DNA of 64,000 bases from Leishmania mexicana MHOM/GT/2001/U1103. Its lineage: Eukaryota; Euglenozoa; Kinetoplastea; Trypanosomatida; Trypanosomatidae. Location: assembly GCF_000234665.1 (NCBI RefSeq), contig NC_018338.1, positions 1,904,240 through 1,968,239 of the forward strand, given 5' to 3'. Position 1 is the first letter of the stretch, and the number at the start of each line of letters is the position of its first letter. The notes under the pieces are model-generated. The model was given only the letters and a program-made list of their open reading frames with translations, was not told the DNA's origin and did not search any database. Position numbers and translations under genes: made by a program. Below, piece after piece: positions 39,807-54,000 of the stretch.

Positions 39807-40591
39807 GGTGCTGGCGTCCGTCGCGCTTTTCCCTGTTGCTGAAAGCCTGCGACAAGGGTGAAAAGGGGGGAAGGGGTGCGCGAACAATGATGTGCCGATT
39901 CGCAGGGAGTCAACGTGCTCACCGCCACTTCAACGGCATGCTTCGCCACGCACTGACCTTCTCTTTGCCCCGTCGTGTTCCCCTGCTTATTTCAGATCTC
40001 GAAACAGGTCATTGCAGGCCTTTGCCTTCCCCCACCCGCCGCCTTGACGATTGCCCGCGACGACGGGGAACCCCACTCGGGCGACGGCAAAAAAGGGGGA
40101 GAGCATACCTGGGCCCACCTGCTCGCGCGAGTCATGCCACCGAGGGCGTGGGTAGAAGGATGCCGGATCGGCACACGCCCCCACGCTAAACCGGAAACTC
40201 GCCAGCGGGGCCGGGTTGGGTGGGTGCGCGGGGGTGGGCCGTATGCTTCGCCTCCCGGCGTTCTTTTCCGCGCGGTTCCTGGGGCCCCGGCCCACACATC
40301 GGGCGGGGCACGACCCGCCAAGCGCGCGGCGCTGGTGCGGCCCTGAGGAAAGGACGGGGCAGGTCCTTCGACGGGCCCCACTCGCGCGAGCACACAGCCC
40401 CGCGCCCGACAAGCCGAGTCATAGCTACCTCGGTGACCCCTGCATTGTGTCGGCCAGCGTCGCGGATGGGTTGGGGGTCCACGCCGGGAGGGCGGAGGGG
40501 CAGCGGTCCTCTTCCAGGCACGTGCGCGAAACGGGCCGCACTCCCCCCCCGGAAGTGGATAGTGAGCTTGGCCGCGCCGTGATCACTCGGC
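39807..40591 (-). mobile_element. Retroposon fragment, copy B (DIRE-related), minus orientation
   Basis: A composite that links the repeats: 39807-40249 is the 443-bp sequence of copy A (10433-10875), and 40349-40591 is the reverse complement of 32798-33040 in the DIRE-like element. On the minus strand the 40349-40591 part reads SDHGAAKLTIHFRGG...REWGPSKDLP, the same post-RT protein remnant as in copy C. The 99 bp between the two blocks (40250-40348) has no second copy in the window. The whole is probably a 5'-truncated element of at least 785 bp without the RT region. No intact ORF and no poly(A) tail are seen. Confidence 0.8.
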
Positions 40592-41978
40592 GCCGTGAGT
40601 GGCGGCGTCACCTGTTCTAGGTGAACTCGCGAGGCACCAGGGAAATGCCCCCAGATATCCGTTTGTGCAGTGCCGCATCGTGGTGTCCGTATCGCGCGCG
40701 CAGGTCAAGTGCTCGTCACCGCGTTCATCCAGCAGAGTAGCTCAAGTCCTGGGTTAGTTGTTCTCTTTTTGACTACACTGGGTTGTGCGATTGGGCGGCC
40801 GCTGGAGTAGCGTGCGGGTCGGATACAACATCGCTGGTCATCTGGCCGAGAACTTCCCGTCTTACGAAGACAGTCGTAGGTACGTTGTCGGGTCTGCGGT
40901 GCATCCGTCGAGGAGGGTCACCTCAGCAACGCCACGCCGTCACTCCTGCAGCCTCGTCCTCGAGAACAGGGGAGGGCGTATCACCTATACGTGCATCCTT
41001 GTGCATGGGCAGGGGGAGGCCGCAGTCCTGCTTCCTTTTTCTTCGCTACATGGGAATGCTGAAACACCCAGAGATTAAGTGCCGTACAGGCTTGTTGGGA
41101 GAAGGCGTGGAGTGCATCTCCATCAGAATGCCGACTTGTATCGGTGGTGCATCAGGGAACTGGGCCAACGAGCCGCGACAGCGTAGTCCAGCACGCTTTA
41201 CTTGCATTGCATAGAGGGCACATTAGGTCGGGAGTCACGCTCGAGGCCACCACAACGCACCGAATGCAGACAAGGAGCGGGTGGACGCGCACGTTTGTTG
41301 GATTGCCGTGAAGATCTGTCGCCAGCGGGTAGACATGTGATTAGGACTGTGTGTTTGTTTGGACACAGCGCCAGTCCACACCTGTCCCCTGGCACCAACA
41401 GTCCGGAACCGTACTCGAGGGCAGGCTGCAGGCTCTTGGCTTCCCCAGAAAGAATGGGCACTAGTCCCTGAGGTGCTTTGGTGAGGTACCTAAAATCTTT
41501 AGAGACTCCACGAAGTAGTGCCCAAAAACAAAGCGACAATTTGCTTTAATGATAGGCCAGCTTTTCCTGTCAGCGGGTGCAAGTCTTTGCATCGCGCTTG
41601 TAGGGCCACGAATGCTGTTTTTGCTGTTATTATTAGCTCTTAGCTGTGCTCACTTTTATATACATTACCCCGTCTTCTCACCTACAACTCATCTGTTCCT
41701 CTTGAACTGCTTTTGATCTTGTGTATCATGCTTGCACGTGTTGGCGCAGCGCTTTGTCGCTTACTACAAAGCTAGGCAGCTTTTTCTGTTCCTGCTCATT
41801 CCTCTCAGAGTACCACTATAGGCGACCCTCCCCTTCGTTGTCTTTTCGTTCATCCTTCGGTGCAATATCTGAAGTCAATCATTTGACGAGAACTCGCGAA
41901 ACCCAACATCTTGCGGCGCTTGGTGAGAAAGCTGTGTGCTAGCGGCATTTTCTTTTCATATATACGCATATGAAACTA
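40592..41978. other. Gene-free stretch before the giant ORF
   Basis: No credible gene. Small frames such as 40783-41214 (plus) and 41198-41539 (minus) match nothing I know. From about 41540 the DNA becomes clearly more AT-rich than anywhere else before the subtelomere. Confidence 0.4.
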
Positions 41979-42000
41979 TCCGCTTTACTTTTTGCCTAAG
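41979..42000 (+). promoter_or_regulatory. Polypyrimidine tract and SL acceptor for the giant HECT gene
   Basis: A short pyrimidine run (about 41979-41997) followed by AAG with the AG at 41999-42000, 72 nt before the ATG at 42072, the first ATG of the ORF. No other ATG intervenes. Confidence 0.5.
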
Positions 42001-42071
42001 ATTGCAAGGCCTATCAAGAAAGATAGTTATCATCACGCGGCGGTGCTAACAATAGCGTTTCTACGGCGGCC

Positions 42072-45000
42072 ATGGAGTTGCACAGCTCCGACTTCTCAGA
42101 GCTTGATGGGGACGAAGCCTTCAGCGACAACCGCCAGGATTCGCAAACACGTGTCCTCAGCGACGATGAAGACTACAGCTCCGACAGCTCGGAGCACAGC
42201 ACTGCCGCACGAGCCGCACCTGCTGAGGGCTCGGCGCAGCGGTCTGCAGGCCAACGACCAGGAAGAGCTCGCGGCATAGGCAGCGAGTCTCTGCGGCCTC
42301 TCCGTGAGTCCTCGTACCCGGTAGAGTATCTTTTTGCACAAACCACGTTGAAGGAGAGGTGCTCAACAGAGGTCAGCACGGTTAATGAAGAGAAACGCGT
42401 GGGTCTGAAATCGCTTGGTGGACTCGTCAAGTACAGCTCAGCTGATCTTCTCACCCGGGCGTGGTGCCTGTTCCCCTCGGAGCTGAAAAACCGCGAGTAC
42501 CCTCTGTATAGTAAGCTACCAAAATGCCCTGAAGTGATGGAAACTCGGTTTGGCGACACAGATGAGATATCCCAATTCATGTGCTCCATCGCTCTTCAGC
42601 TTGGAGAGCGTTACCACCGTGTGACGCCCGTATACCTTCGATCTCTGCTCGTTCAGGCCGTCGTGCGAGACGAAATAACAGGCGCGAATCAGAGTGTTGC
42701 GAACAGCACGCCGTACCCGGACGCCCTGCTCGACCCCGCTTGGGAAGGTGAAAGCGCATGTGCTGATGAAGCAGATGATGTATCTGGGAATGAAGCGAGC
42801 GACGAAGTACAGGACGAGAATCTCGAGGTGGAGTCCGCCGTGAGCGCGTTTGATTTCAGCGTTGCGTTGGTTTTGCCGGTTGTGTCGCAAGGAATCACGT
42901 ACGAGAGTCTTCACCTGCTCCACACCTTGGTTGACCGATGTCTGAGCTCCTCTACCGAGGTGGCAGTGCTGCGATCCTGGGGCGTTAGGCGGATCATGCG
43001 TCTGTTGCTTCGTCAAATGAATGTGGACGCCGGACAAAGCGTGAACAAGAGATGGCTTGCGACAGCGATATCATTACTGTCTAAGATCGTGCTCTCGTCC
43101 GGCGACACAAAGATTTTTTTTGCACTTTTGCGATGGAGTCTGCGCAACCCAGACACCATGGCGATGCTGCACATGCGCGGAGTACGGGGCATTGTAGAAC
43201 GCGTGGAGCAGAGGAGTGCGGTTCGCGTGCGTCTGTCGATCCCGACAGTGACGCCGAAGGAGCAGACGATTTCGCTTATTCACTCTGTGGGAAGTACTCC
43301 TGCCTCTGTCACGGGCCTCTGCGTGCTTACAGAAGACGATGCTCCGCGATGCGTCGTTTTCACCGAAAACCGCTCCTTCAAAGTCGCCTTGACTCCGCCG
43401 TTCGAGGTGCTGTGCTGTAGCAGCACCGCTCCCGACTCGTGCAGAGGTGTGTATGTCGAGAGTGATATGTCAATTTGTGTACTTGGCGACCACGGGAAGG
43501 TCTTTGTGATCAACAAGGACACCCTAATGCTTACCCGGACAATGTCCCCTCCGCCGCACCTTCTGGGCTCCACTCAGTTTCCTCTGTACATTGGAGATGG
43601 CGAGTACGTGTCATCGTACTTTTTAGCTGGCGCTTCTACCGAAAAACAGGCCTGCTTTACCGGAAATGAGGTGAGTGGAGCACTCACGCCGAGCACAATC
43701 ACCCTACCACGGACGTGCGACTCATTGAGCATTCAGTTCTACCTTTGCCCGGTCATCGCGGGAACGGTGAATGAAATGACGCTGCTCCATCTCACCACAG
43801 GGGGCAAGAACTGGCTTTCTGTGTCGGTCTCGCTGAATCCTCTTACCTCCACCATGGTGCTCACGTTCCGGCATGGGCAGGACGCCGTCGCTGAGGTTCG
43901 AGAGTCACTGAGAGCCGAGTGGGCTCTTTGGAGCGCGTCGCTGACGTCCGCTAATGACACGGCGTCGTGGAGTGTCTTCAAGAACGGCGTCCTGTGCGAC
44001 ACGCGCAGCCAAAGCGGCGCCTTGATACAGCCCAGTGGTGCTGTTACTCCAATCTTCTTCAAGGGCCGCTTGAACGCGTACCTATCAACTCTGCAGCTGT
44101 GGAGTCGTGCGCAGAGCGTTGATTGCGTGCGCAACTGCGCGCTGGAGCACACCCCGGAGAGCAAATCGCAATTCCTTGTGTTTTCGTTCTTGATGGATGA
44201 AGGACTCGGGCGCTCTTTCCACAGCCCGCAGACAGGCTACGTCTGGCAAGGTACCGGGGTTATCTGGGACACCCCGCCGAGGCCGTTTCCGGTGAACCGG
44301 CACTCTCCACACAAGATTCAGTGGAGGCCGTCCGGCAACTACTACATTGTCACCAACCACTTTGAGTACGCCATCATCGAGCCACAGGCGACGACGTGGA
44401 TCGACCGCGACGGCCGTGTCGTGGAGCAGGCAGAGGGACTTCTGTCCGTCAGCGAGCGGCCTTTTTACAATATCACAGATGGTTACTTTTTTCTGTCCAC
44501 TCAAGATACTGTGGGAATTCGGTCTGTCAAGTCAAACTCACCGCCGGCAGCGTACTTGGAACATCTGCCATCGATGGTGGTTGGCAAGCAATTCTGCGCG
44601 CAGGTCGTGGGGAGCGTCATGAGGCGCACCCCAATTACGGCCAAGCAGTACCTAGAGTACCTGGTGCATCGTATCAATCTGCACCTGCTTACCTACAGCG
44701 ATGATCAGGGCAGCGGCCCCGTCCACCATTCGTCAAGCCTGCGAGAAAATCTCTCTGTTGTCGGTCGTCTCCTCGACTTGACCGAGTACTTGGTCTCCGG
44801 CATCGAAAGCCGTGCGAAGGAATGCCTGCGCCCTGAGCTGCTGCTTTGCCTTGTCGGCCGTGTGTTGAACATTTACGTAAAGCTGTTTGAGCGACAGTGT
44901 CCTGGGCAGGTGGTGCGGTATGTGGTGGACGCGCACAAGCGTCTGCAGAACTTGAACGCGAAGGTGAAGCAGGACGAGTTTCTCCAGGAGGCTGCCAGTG

Positions 45001-48000
45001 TGTTTGGCGACCTTAACCAGGTCATTCTGGCCCGCTGCGTCAGCCACGATTTTCAGCTAAAGCTGATCACAGACAGCGCCAGCTTGAAGGATGTACGCCA
45101 GCTGCTGCAGCTCGAGAGCCTCTCCCAGTTTGTCGCCTCCGTGATCAAGAAGGACATGAAGAGGATGTTCATGGCCTTTTTGCACCGCTTGAAGGAGGAG
45201 TGCCAGGAGGAGGCGACGTTCATCTTCGACAGCAAGCCTCGCCAAATCAATGCATCGGAGGCGATGCTCAGCACCCTGCTGGGAATGCTTTCGCAGCAAG
45301 GGCACTCGCAGTGGCACCTAGTCGCTGCTGCCCTGATCAGCTCCCTCTGCAAGTGGATCATTCGTTGTTTTGAGGAGCGCTACCCGTCGGACACCGAGCG
45401 TTACGCCAACGTCGATGTCCTCAAAGAAACCTCCATCGGCATTGTTCTCTTCCCCGTCGTGCACTACATGTGTGATATGCAGCTTGACTCGTCCATCGCC
45501 CCGGACGCGTTGAAGGCACTTAACGACGCGCGAAAGTGCTTGTCACGCTACAGCCTGGCGCCGGGTAAGACAGGGAAGAAGTTTGTCTCATTCTCGGAGA
45601 CGCATTGCGTGACATCGCCGCCTCAGCTGAAAGCGCCGTTCTATGCCAGCCTCTCGCTACAGTACGCCAAGAGCATCAAGGTAGAATTCCTGGACTCCCC
45701 GGAATTGGACCGCGCCTCTAGCACGGTGACCGTCTCGCTCGTCACGAACAACTGCCTGACCTCTGTCGACGTGCTGCATCCGGGTCAAAACACCATGTTC
45801 CTGGAGGGTGCGCAAGTTTCGATTGTGTACGCCGCAGAAGCAACACCGGACTCCCCGGCCCCTGGCATGGCACTGAACGTGCACACGGTAGTTGAGTTGG
45901 CAACGGAAAAGACGGACTGGGTGCGCGATATCTGTCTGGCGCTCAGCTACATTATTATCCGGGTGACGCAGCATAACCTGCACAACACCGCGCCGTCCGG
46001 CACCCCCATCGGCAGAGACTCTTTTCTTCGCGGTGGCCTGTCGCCCAGCGTACAGAAGTGCAACAAGATACCACTCTCCCCAGGGGACAAAGAGGAGTGC
46101 GCCGACCTGCATGCTCAGCTGTGCGCGGTGGCAGAAGGGACGGACCCGTCGCTGACGGCTGCATGGAGCGCCTTGTATGAGAAAAGCCGCATCCAGTATT
46201 CCAAGCGGCTGGAGGGAATCATGCGATGGGCGAGCTGCGCGCTTGCGTGGCAGACACTCTCCCTCCCCGCAGAGGACGAGAAGACCGTGGAGGATCTGCT
46301 TTGCAGCAGTGTGAACGCTATCAAGCGCAAGACATTTTTGCTGCTCGAGGCGCTCCAGCAAGGGCGCGAGGAAGCGATCGTAGGTCGGGCACGCTTTTTG
46401 CTATTCAACATAACCCCCCGTCTCTTTGGCGAGTGGCAGCTGATCGAGCATCAGCACACGGAAGAGCCGGTGACGACGGAGGCGGACCGTGGCTCTCGCC
46501 AGCTGTCGCGACTGGCCTACTCGGTTGGGAACCGGAGCCGGGCCACCGTGACAAGCTTCCAAATGCCTACGACGCGCACGCTTGACTTCTCCAGTAACTA
46601 TCGTGGGTCACTGCTGAGCACGCGCAAGACGGCCTCACGGGCGTTGGATGCGTCGCCGGTGAATATTTTCACCAAAACTTTGAGGAACGAGGAGGAGAGT
46701 TTGCCAAACAAGATCATCTACTACCTCATCAACGGACTTGAGAAGTCGACCGAGGATATCTGTAAAGACATGGTGCTCAAGACGCAGCAGGCGGTATACC
46801 AGACGGAGGCGTACAAGCTGCAGGAGGACCTGTGCAAGTCGTTTGCAAACGACCGGGAGGTGCTGTCGGCCATTTTAATGACGCACTTGAAGTACCGGCT
46901 CGAGTTCTCTCAGTCCACAATCGCCGCAGCGAGTGAGCAAGGTGAGGCGGCGAGAGAGGTGAGCGCCGGCTTTGACCATCACTACACAGAGCAGATGATC
47001 GGCTGCGGTATGGTGCGGGAGCTGGAGTTGCAGAAGGCGGTGTGCTCGTTTGTGCAGAACTCGCTGCGCTCCCTCTTGCACAAACTCGACGACACTCAGG
47101 ACTTCCCGTACGTGGAGGCGGTGTACATGTGCGCTACCCTGTGTCACCCCTGGGACGGTGTCGACATGTCAACCCTGCAACCGCGAGAGATCTTTGCCTT
47201 TCTCAAGAAGCTCTTCACAACCGCGTGCGAGCTGCGCCTCGAATCTGCAAGCAGCGACGCCGACAAGTACTACGAGAGTCGTGGGCTCTTTGACCTTGCG
47301 CACCGCTGTCTGGTCATTCCCAACGCAATGCTGCAGACGTCTGTTGAGGGGGTTCACATTGTTCAAAGTGAGGTGCAGGGGCTGCATGTGGAAAACGTCA
47401 ATGTCGTGTTCAGCGCGCGAACGCACTGGAAGGCACACGGCGCGAACGTCAGGATACCGGCAAAGTCATGCGAGGCTGACTTCTACGCGAACTACGGGAT
47501 TCCGAAAGTGATCAGCGAATTTCCGGACGTGCAGTACTACGAGGTGGCTCTGGACTTTGCGCTGCATCCGAGCAACCCGGAGCTATCAATGGGACTGAGC
47601 CTTGTGCCCCTCTCGCCCCTCGACCCTGTGCGGGCGGACTACGTGCTCTCACTCACCTCCACCGGTCGTGTCCACCGCCCAGAGAAGCAAGATTACCAGC
47701 TGTGCACTCCGTGGAAGGTCGGCGACGTTGTCGGATGCGGTCTCATGGCCCCATCAAACAGCGTCTTCTTCACGCTTAACGGCGAGTTTCTCGGCGTGGT
47801 GGCGGAGGTGCCGACCCTTTCCACGGTTATCCCGTTTGTCAGCGTGCGCGGCGACGACACGCTTATGAAGGTGATTGTCAACTTCGGCGAAGAACAATCG
47901 TTTCGTTTCGACTTGGCATCTCTGCACTGCAGCTGCCGGCATCGCTACCTCACTCCGAGTGTGGTGTGCGACACGGTCTTCATCACGACCGACTACCTCG

Positions 48001-51000
48001 TCACCATGTGCTACAAGGGACTGTCGCAGGGGGAAGACACCTCGGCGACGAGCGACGAAGCCATCAGCGGCCTTCTCGAGAAGGCGACAGGGTTCCTCAG
48101 CTCGTCAACGATGACACTCATGGTGAAGCTGAACGCGTGCTCGCCAGGGCAGAGCAGCCGTATCGAGCAGATTGTCGTCTTGCTCTCACGCCTTCTCCAC
48201 TGCGTTTCCATCGTAATCGAGTGCTTTCGCTACGACTCTGTCACCCGGCGCACGCACGCGACAGTTCTCCAGCTGTGCGCTGCCATCCTCACGCGGTGCC
48301 GCGACAGGTGGCTCAAGGTGCGAGCCTCACAGTGTCTGGCAATGCTGTGCAAAATACTGCGTCCACAGTACCTGGTGGAGGCCTCGGAGGCGCTGCGGGG
48401 CCTCGTGTCCTTTGAGGATATTGTGCAACAGCTCGTCGATCTCGCCCGCATCAAATTCATCAAGGAGGTGGAGCCACCTATGCAGCCGCCTCGCTGGGTT
48501 GGCGGCACCACGGTTGTGAAGGGCAAAGGCACCTTCTTTGGGTCTGTTCCGCTACCAAAGAAGGGCACGCATCTCGTTGGATTTCGCATCAAGCGGCGAC
48601 AGCAGCAGGTTCAGGGGCCGGGGGCCCCGCTGGGCGGGTGCTACTACCTCGGACTCGCTCACGGACAGCCGTCGATTCCCAACATGGGCAACTTAATCAG
48701 CCGGAGTGACGTTTATGTGTTGCAGGACACAGATGACCAGGACCAGGTGGCGCATCTTCTTCTGCGCAGGCACTGCATCCCGCGCAACAGCCACCGCCGC
48801 GTCTACGGCAACGATGAGGTGGTCTGGGTAGAGTTTAACGCGGACTACGGTGAAATCGCCTTCTATCGCGAGAACATGGTCATGATCGGCCTCGCGTTTG
48901 CGAACATTACCCAGGTTGACGACCTGTATCCGATTGCCTTTCTCTTCAATGACGACGCCTCCTGCGAAATCATTGCGCCACCGTCCCTGACGGACGAGTC
49001 TGTCGAGCACTGGACGGAGAGCCTGCGCCGCAGCGCCGCGATCGACACGCTGCAGGAGCTTCACGTAGTTCCTGGGTTTTCCGCGATAATCTCGCTCATG
49101 GTGCAACGTTCTGTCTCGCAGCTCGATAGTGGTCTGGACGCATGTCTTGTGGCACTGGGGGTGCTGGGCGGGGAGCGAAGCTACCTCTACTGCCAACATG
49201 ATACATATGGTATGGTTGTCGTGCACGCGATCGCCGAGGTTTCCGGGAAGGTGGTTGTGTTTCTCGCCAGCGACGAAGACAAGCGGCTGTTTTCCGTGCA
49301 ACCGCAGGGACTGAAGCCGTCTTTTATTCAAACGCCACTGTACCAGAGCAACGCGCCAGACGCGCACTCGTGTGCTGCACTGCTGTCGAGTGAGCTGTAT
49401 CGCATCCTCTACGAGGCTTCCGCCGTGGCCCCGCTGTTACAAAGCGAAGGAGAGGCGCGACACAAGGTGGAGCGCCAGTACGAGAAGTCCCTCAGCAGCG
49501 CCATCGCGATAAACTTTATCGGAATTCTCACTGAGCAGCAGCTGAGGTCGTCTTCGCAGCTGGCGAGAGCCGCCTCAACCTCGCCGGAGACCAGCATCTC
49601 GGAGTTTCCGTACCGCCGCTTCAACTCGAGCGTCGTTTTTTCGGGCCAGTCCGTGTCGGTCGACCTGCACTGTTCCACCAAAACGCTGTACGTGCCGAAC
49701 CCTTCCATCGCTGTCACCACCGCGGAGGGCTGCTCTGTCGTGCGCGGAAATGTGCAGCTCGATCAACGCTTCACCCTCGCCGTCTCCGTCACGCAGACTT
49801 CGACAAATGATCTCATGTACGTCGGATTCACCACCACGCGCATGCGCTGGCCCGAATCGCAGGACGAGGTCGCCAGCTGGGAAGACGCGTGGGTGCTCTG
49901 CAACCGAGACTCCGTCGCCACGAACAGCGTGAACTGCTGCATGGAGCCGGGCATCATCTTTAGCGCGGCGAACAAGGTATTCCAGAGTGGCGACGTACTC
50001 CTCATGCGCGTCGATCGGCAAGAGAGGACAGTGGCCTTCACGCGCGTACGGAACAGCGAACAGACTGACCTAGGCGTCTTGTTCGAGGGCATCCCTGCCG
50101 CCTGTGACCTGCGGCCGATGGTGGTGTGTGGTGAGGAATCGGTCGTAGTGTTTTCCACACTCGACTCATGTCTCTTCCCCTCACGGCTAACGTACCCGGT
50201 GAGCAACTTCAACAATCCATCGTGTGAGCGGGTGACATGCAGTTCCTGCTCGCGGCGGATGATGCCGCCCTGGTACGGTAGCGAGGACAACGTGGCTCTT
50301 TGCGAGTGGTGCTTCAGCTTATGGAAGCGACCAAAGGACATGTTCTTTGTCGTGAGCACGACGCCGCGCACGATTCCAGAGTACCTGGTCTCGGATCACT
50401 GCCCTGAAATGCTCGTAGCCGGCGATTATGTAGAGTTTGAGGAGAACACCGGGCTTCAGTGGTCGAACATTCGAAGCGTGAACTTGGAGATACTAGGGGG
50501 CACGTGCATCGCGCTGAATGATGAGAGTTTTGCCTTCAGCGAGGAGCTGCCGCAGTTTGGGCAGCGCCGCGTCGATGTCAGACTCAGCCACATAGCTGGT
50601 GTTCCAGGCCACCCGTTCAGCGGCTTACACACCTTTACGCCGCTCTGGCGAGATGGGCAGCAAATCGGCCCCACGTGCAGCCTCCGCGGCGACTGCGTGG
50701 CGGTGAGTGCGACGATGCTGCCCATGGGTACAAAGTTGCTCCTTTGCTTCCAGATTGAAAGCAACTCACGAAACACCCTCTTCTCCATGACAGAAGTGTT
50801 TGTAGGGGTGACGAACCTGTCTGATGTGCCGAGGCCAATGAGCCGCGCGGACCTGGAGCATCTGTGCGCGGCGAAGAGTGTGCGCGGTACATGGTTCGAC
50901 ACAAGCGAGAAGGTGAGCAGCAGCGGTTACGTCAACATGATCGTGGATTGTCTGAACAGCTCGGTATTCTTCAGTTCCAGCCTCAGTGGTCTGCAGAGCA

Positions 51001-54000
51001 AGCCCTTCGTCATCTCCGGCAGCATGTCCGCTGAGGCCGACGAGGACAATCTTCGCCTCCTCGTGTTTTCACACGAACCGTGCGTCGTACGCTTCTCGGA
51101 GGGACTTGTGTCCTTCAACGAATGCGTTGAGCCGAGCTTTGCGCCGCTTGCGATCGGCCTCTTTCCCGAAACGGGTGACGCCTTGTCGGTGGACACGTTT
51201 AACGAGGCGATTGTGCTGATGGACACTGTTGACCGCACACAGGCATACACGAAAACAGAGTGGCGGTATTCCCCACACCTGAACACGCTGGACAACGGCA
51301 CACTCTTCTACATTGGCGACACGGTGACGTTTTTCCACGATGGAACGACAATTCACGTGTACATACAAGGAATCGAGCTGGCAAGCCTTGAGCTGAGTGA
51401 TGCACAGCGAAGCGAGCGCTTGCGTGTCGTTGCATACCTGTCCACGCGCGGCACGACAGCTACGATCGTGCCTCCTCTTTACGGTACCTCCCACCTGGGC
51501 AAGATCACGCGCGTGTGCAGCCCAGACGTGGCCGTTGTCGAATCCGTATCCGAACACGGGAAAAGCAGCACATTCGCAATCCACAAGTCTGCGGTGCGCT
51601 TCTGCGCGCTGGTGGCCGCGGCCGGCAGGGAGAAGCCAGGCCTGCGCGACGGCGACCCTGTCGCATTTAAGATCGGCGGGCTGCAGATATCCAAGCGTGG
51701 CACCATCACTAGCGTGCAAGGCGCCGTCGTAAATGTGTGCGAAAACAGCGACAAGCGCAACCTCATTTCTGTCAGCATGAACCATTGTTTTCTTCTGCGA
51801 AACGAAGGCAAGCAGCACTACAACTATGAGCGCTACCCTCTCATCTCGCCTCCGACCAGCTCCATCACGCGTGTCTTCGAGGTGGGTAAGAAGAAGTTTC
51901 GTCTACAGAGTCGTGGATCGTACAACGGAATCATGTTTGACTGCAAGACATCGGAGACGATTGAACTGATTGGCATGTCCGTGCTGACGCGAGTCACCGG
52001 ATGCCATCAGGTGCAGACCTACTTCCGAAGGGGTTCCAGTGTCAACCACGAGCGCGACGGACGATCGTGGACGATCATCTTCGACGACATGATTGACATG
52101 ACTGCTGACCACCAAATCAGCATCCCATTTTCTCCGATCATCGTGGAGGGCGGCACGACCTTTTCCTTTTACATCAACACGTCGCACAACTGTGGCATCG
52201 GCTTCTACTGCGAGGAGGATGGCTGCAGCGGTGAGATCGACCAGGAGCTGGACACGGACGGTACTCTTTCTGTGTACCTGGGACGGAAGAGCGGAAGCAG
52301 CGACCCGTTCACGGAGTTCAGTATGTCACCGCGCGGGTTCTGCGGGACTATTCAGTACCGCCAGAATCACGGCTCCACCTTGCCGTCGGTTGAGGGCAAG
52401 CTCTTCTCCAGACCGTCTATGGACGCGAACCTCTGCCACTGCAGCGAATCGCTTTGCCTCATCTGCCGCCCGACGACAACGTCAAAGGACACTGTCGTCA
52501 CGTTCCGAGTACGCGTTTTCTCGCTCGCGGTGCGCATCATCTCGCTCAAGCTGCCTGTACTGCTGCTCAACCCATCGGCGCGCGCTCCTCAGGGCATCTC
52601 GCACTGCTCCATCTCCATGTTCTACACGCCAGAGGACCGTCTCGAGAGGCAGTGGATTTGGAACTCACGGTTCTTGGTAGAAGGGGACACTTCTGAGGCT
52701 GTGCTGAACCTAGCGAGCCTGTCTCTGGAGCAAGGAACATACACGTTCCAGGTGCTCCTGAAGAACATCGAGAGCGAGGGCGTTGGCGCGCCGCCGCACC
52801 TGTGCCTACTCAGCAGCAGCGATCCGTTGTACGAGCGCAAGAACGGCCTCATTGCGGTGAGCGGGTTCTTTGGCGACGTGACGTGTGAGGCGAACAGGCC
52901 TGTACTGGAGGGTGAGCTACACACGATGACCCCCGGAGCCCATCTGAATCAGAACAACTCGGCGTCCTACAACGGCATCATGTTCGACCTCCGCAGTAAG
53001 AAAGAGATAACGCTGGAGCAAGTCTTCTGCATCTCGCAGACCACGTCGGACTCCGTTACCGTGCGGATTTTTTGGAGGGAGGGAAGCATGGAGGGGGCGG
53101 AGAGGGCGCCGCACCAATGGCGCGAGGTGGTAACCAAGGAAGTGGCGGTGGTGGATAAACATCCCTTCTCAGTCGGTCCGCTAATGTTGCGCATGCGCGC
53201 CAACCAAGTCTACTCGATTTTCATCAACACGTCGTCAAGCTGTGGCGTTCGCTTCTATAACAGCAGCGACGGCCACGTCGGAGACATCCGCGACGAGTTC
53301 GACAGTGACGGCATCTTGTCCGTGTACGTTGGCCGGAAAAGCGAGTCGTCGTCCCCTTTCGTTGAGCTTCCACTCGAACCACGCGCTTTTCGTGGACGAA
53401 TCACATACCGCACGTACGCACTACACAATGCAGAGGCGATGGAGTACGCCACATTCCCGTACGTCCGCGGCTTCCTTGTCACTCGAATGCTGGTGGCTCT
53501 GATGTCGTACGTCGAGCTGTCTTGCGCTGGCCACTCTGGCAACTTCTCCTATGGGCAGCTGCTCAAGACAACTTCTCTGCTCGCCACGTCACCAATGGAT
53601 TCGCTAGCAGACTTGATCGGTGCCGAGAACATGCTTGCATCCCTCATCCGGGACTCGGGCGAGGTGCGCAACATCAATGTCACGATCCCCATCGCGGGAG
53701 GCCAGTGCAGCCTCCTGGTGCCACTAGCGAAGGGCGACATTGCGTTGCTGACCGACCTGCAAAGCGCCGAGTCGAGCGCGCTTGTTCAGCTGCAGTCTGG
53801 CGTGCAGTCCGACGGGATGGCTCTGGTGCGACACCGGGATGCATCTGTACCATTCCGCGTACCTGCGAGGCGACTGCTGCCCATCACGAAGTGCGTCATG
53901 TGCGATTGGATGTACGCTCAGGGGATGTGCGCCGCCTGCAACGCCGAACATATGCCCATCCTCTCCGAGGAGGCGAGGGCAGTTGAGATTGTTGCGAATG

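Noticed and set aside
45657..46361. Long minus-strand frames inside the giant HECT ORF (also 53-60 kb)
   Set aside because: They are antisense shadows of a GC3-rich coding strand; the plus frame carries all recognisable domains.
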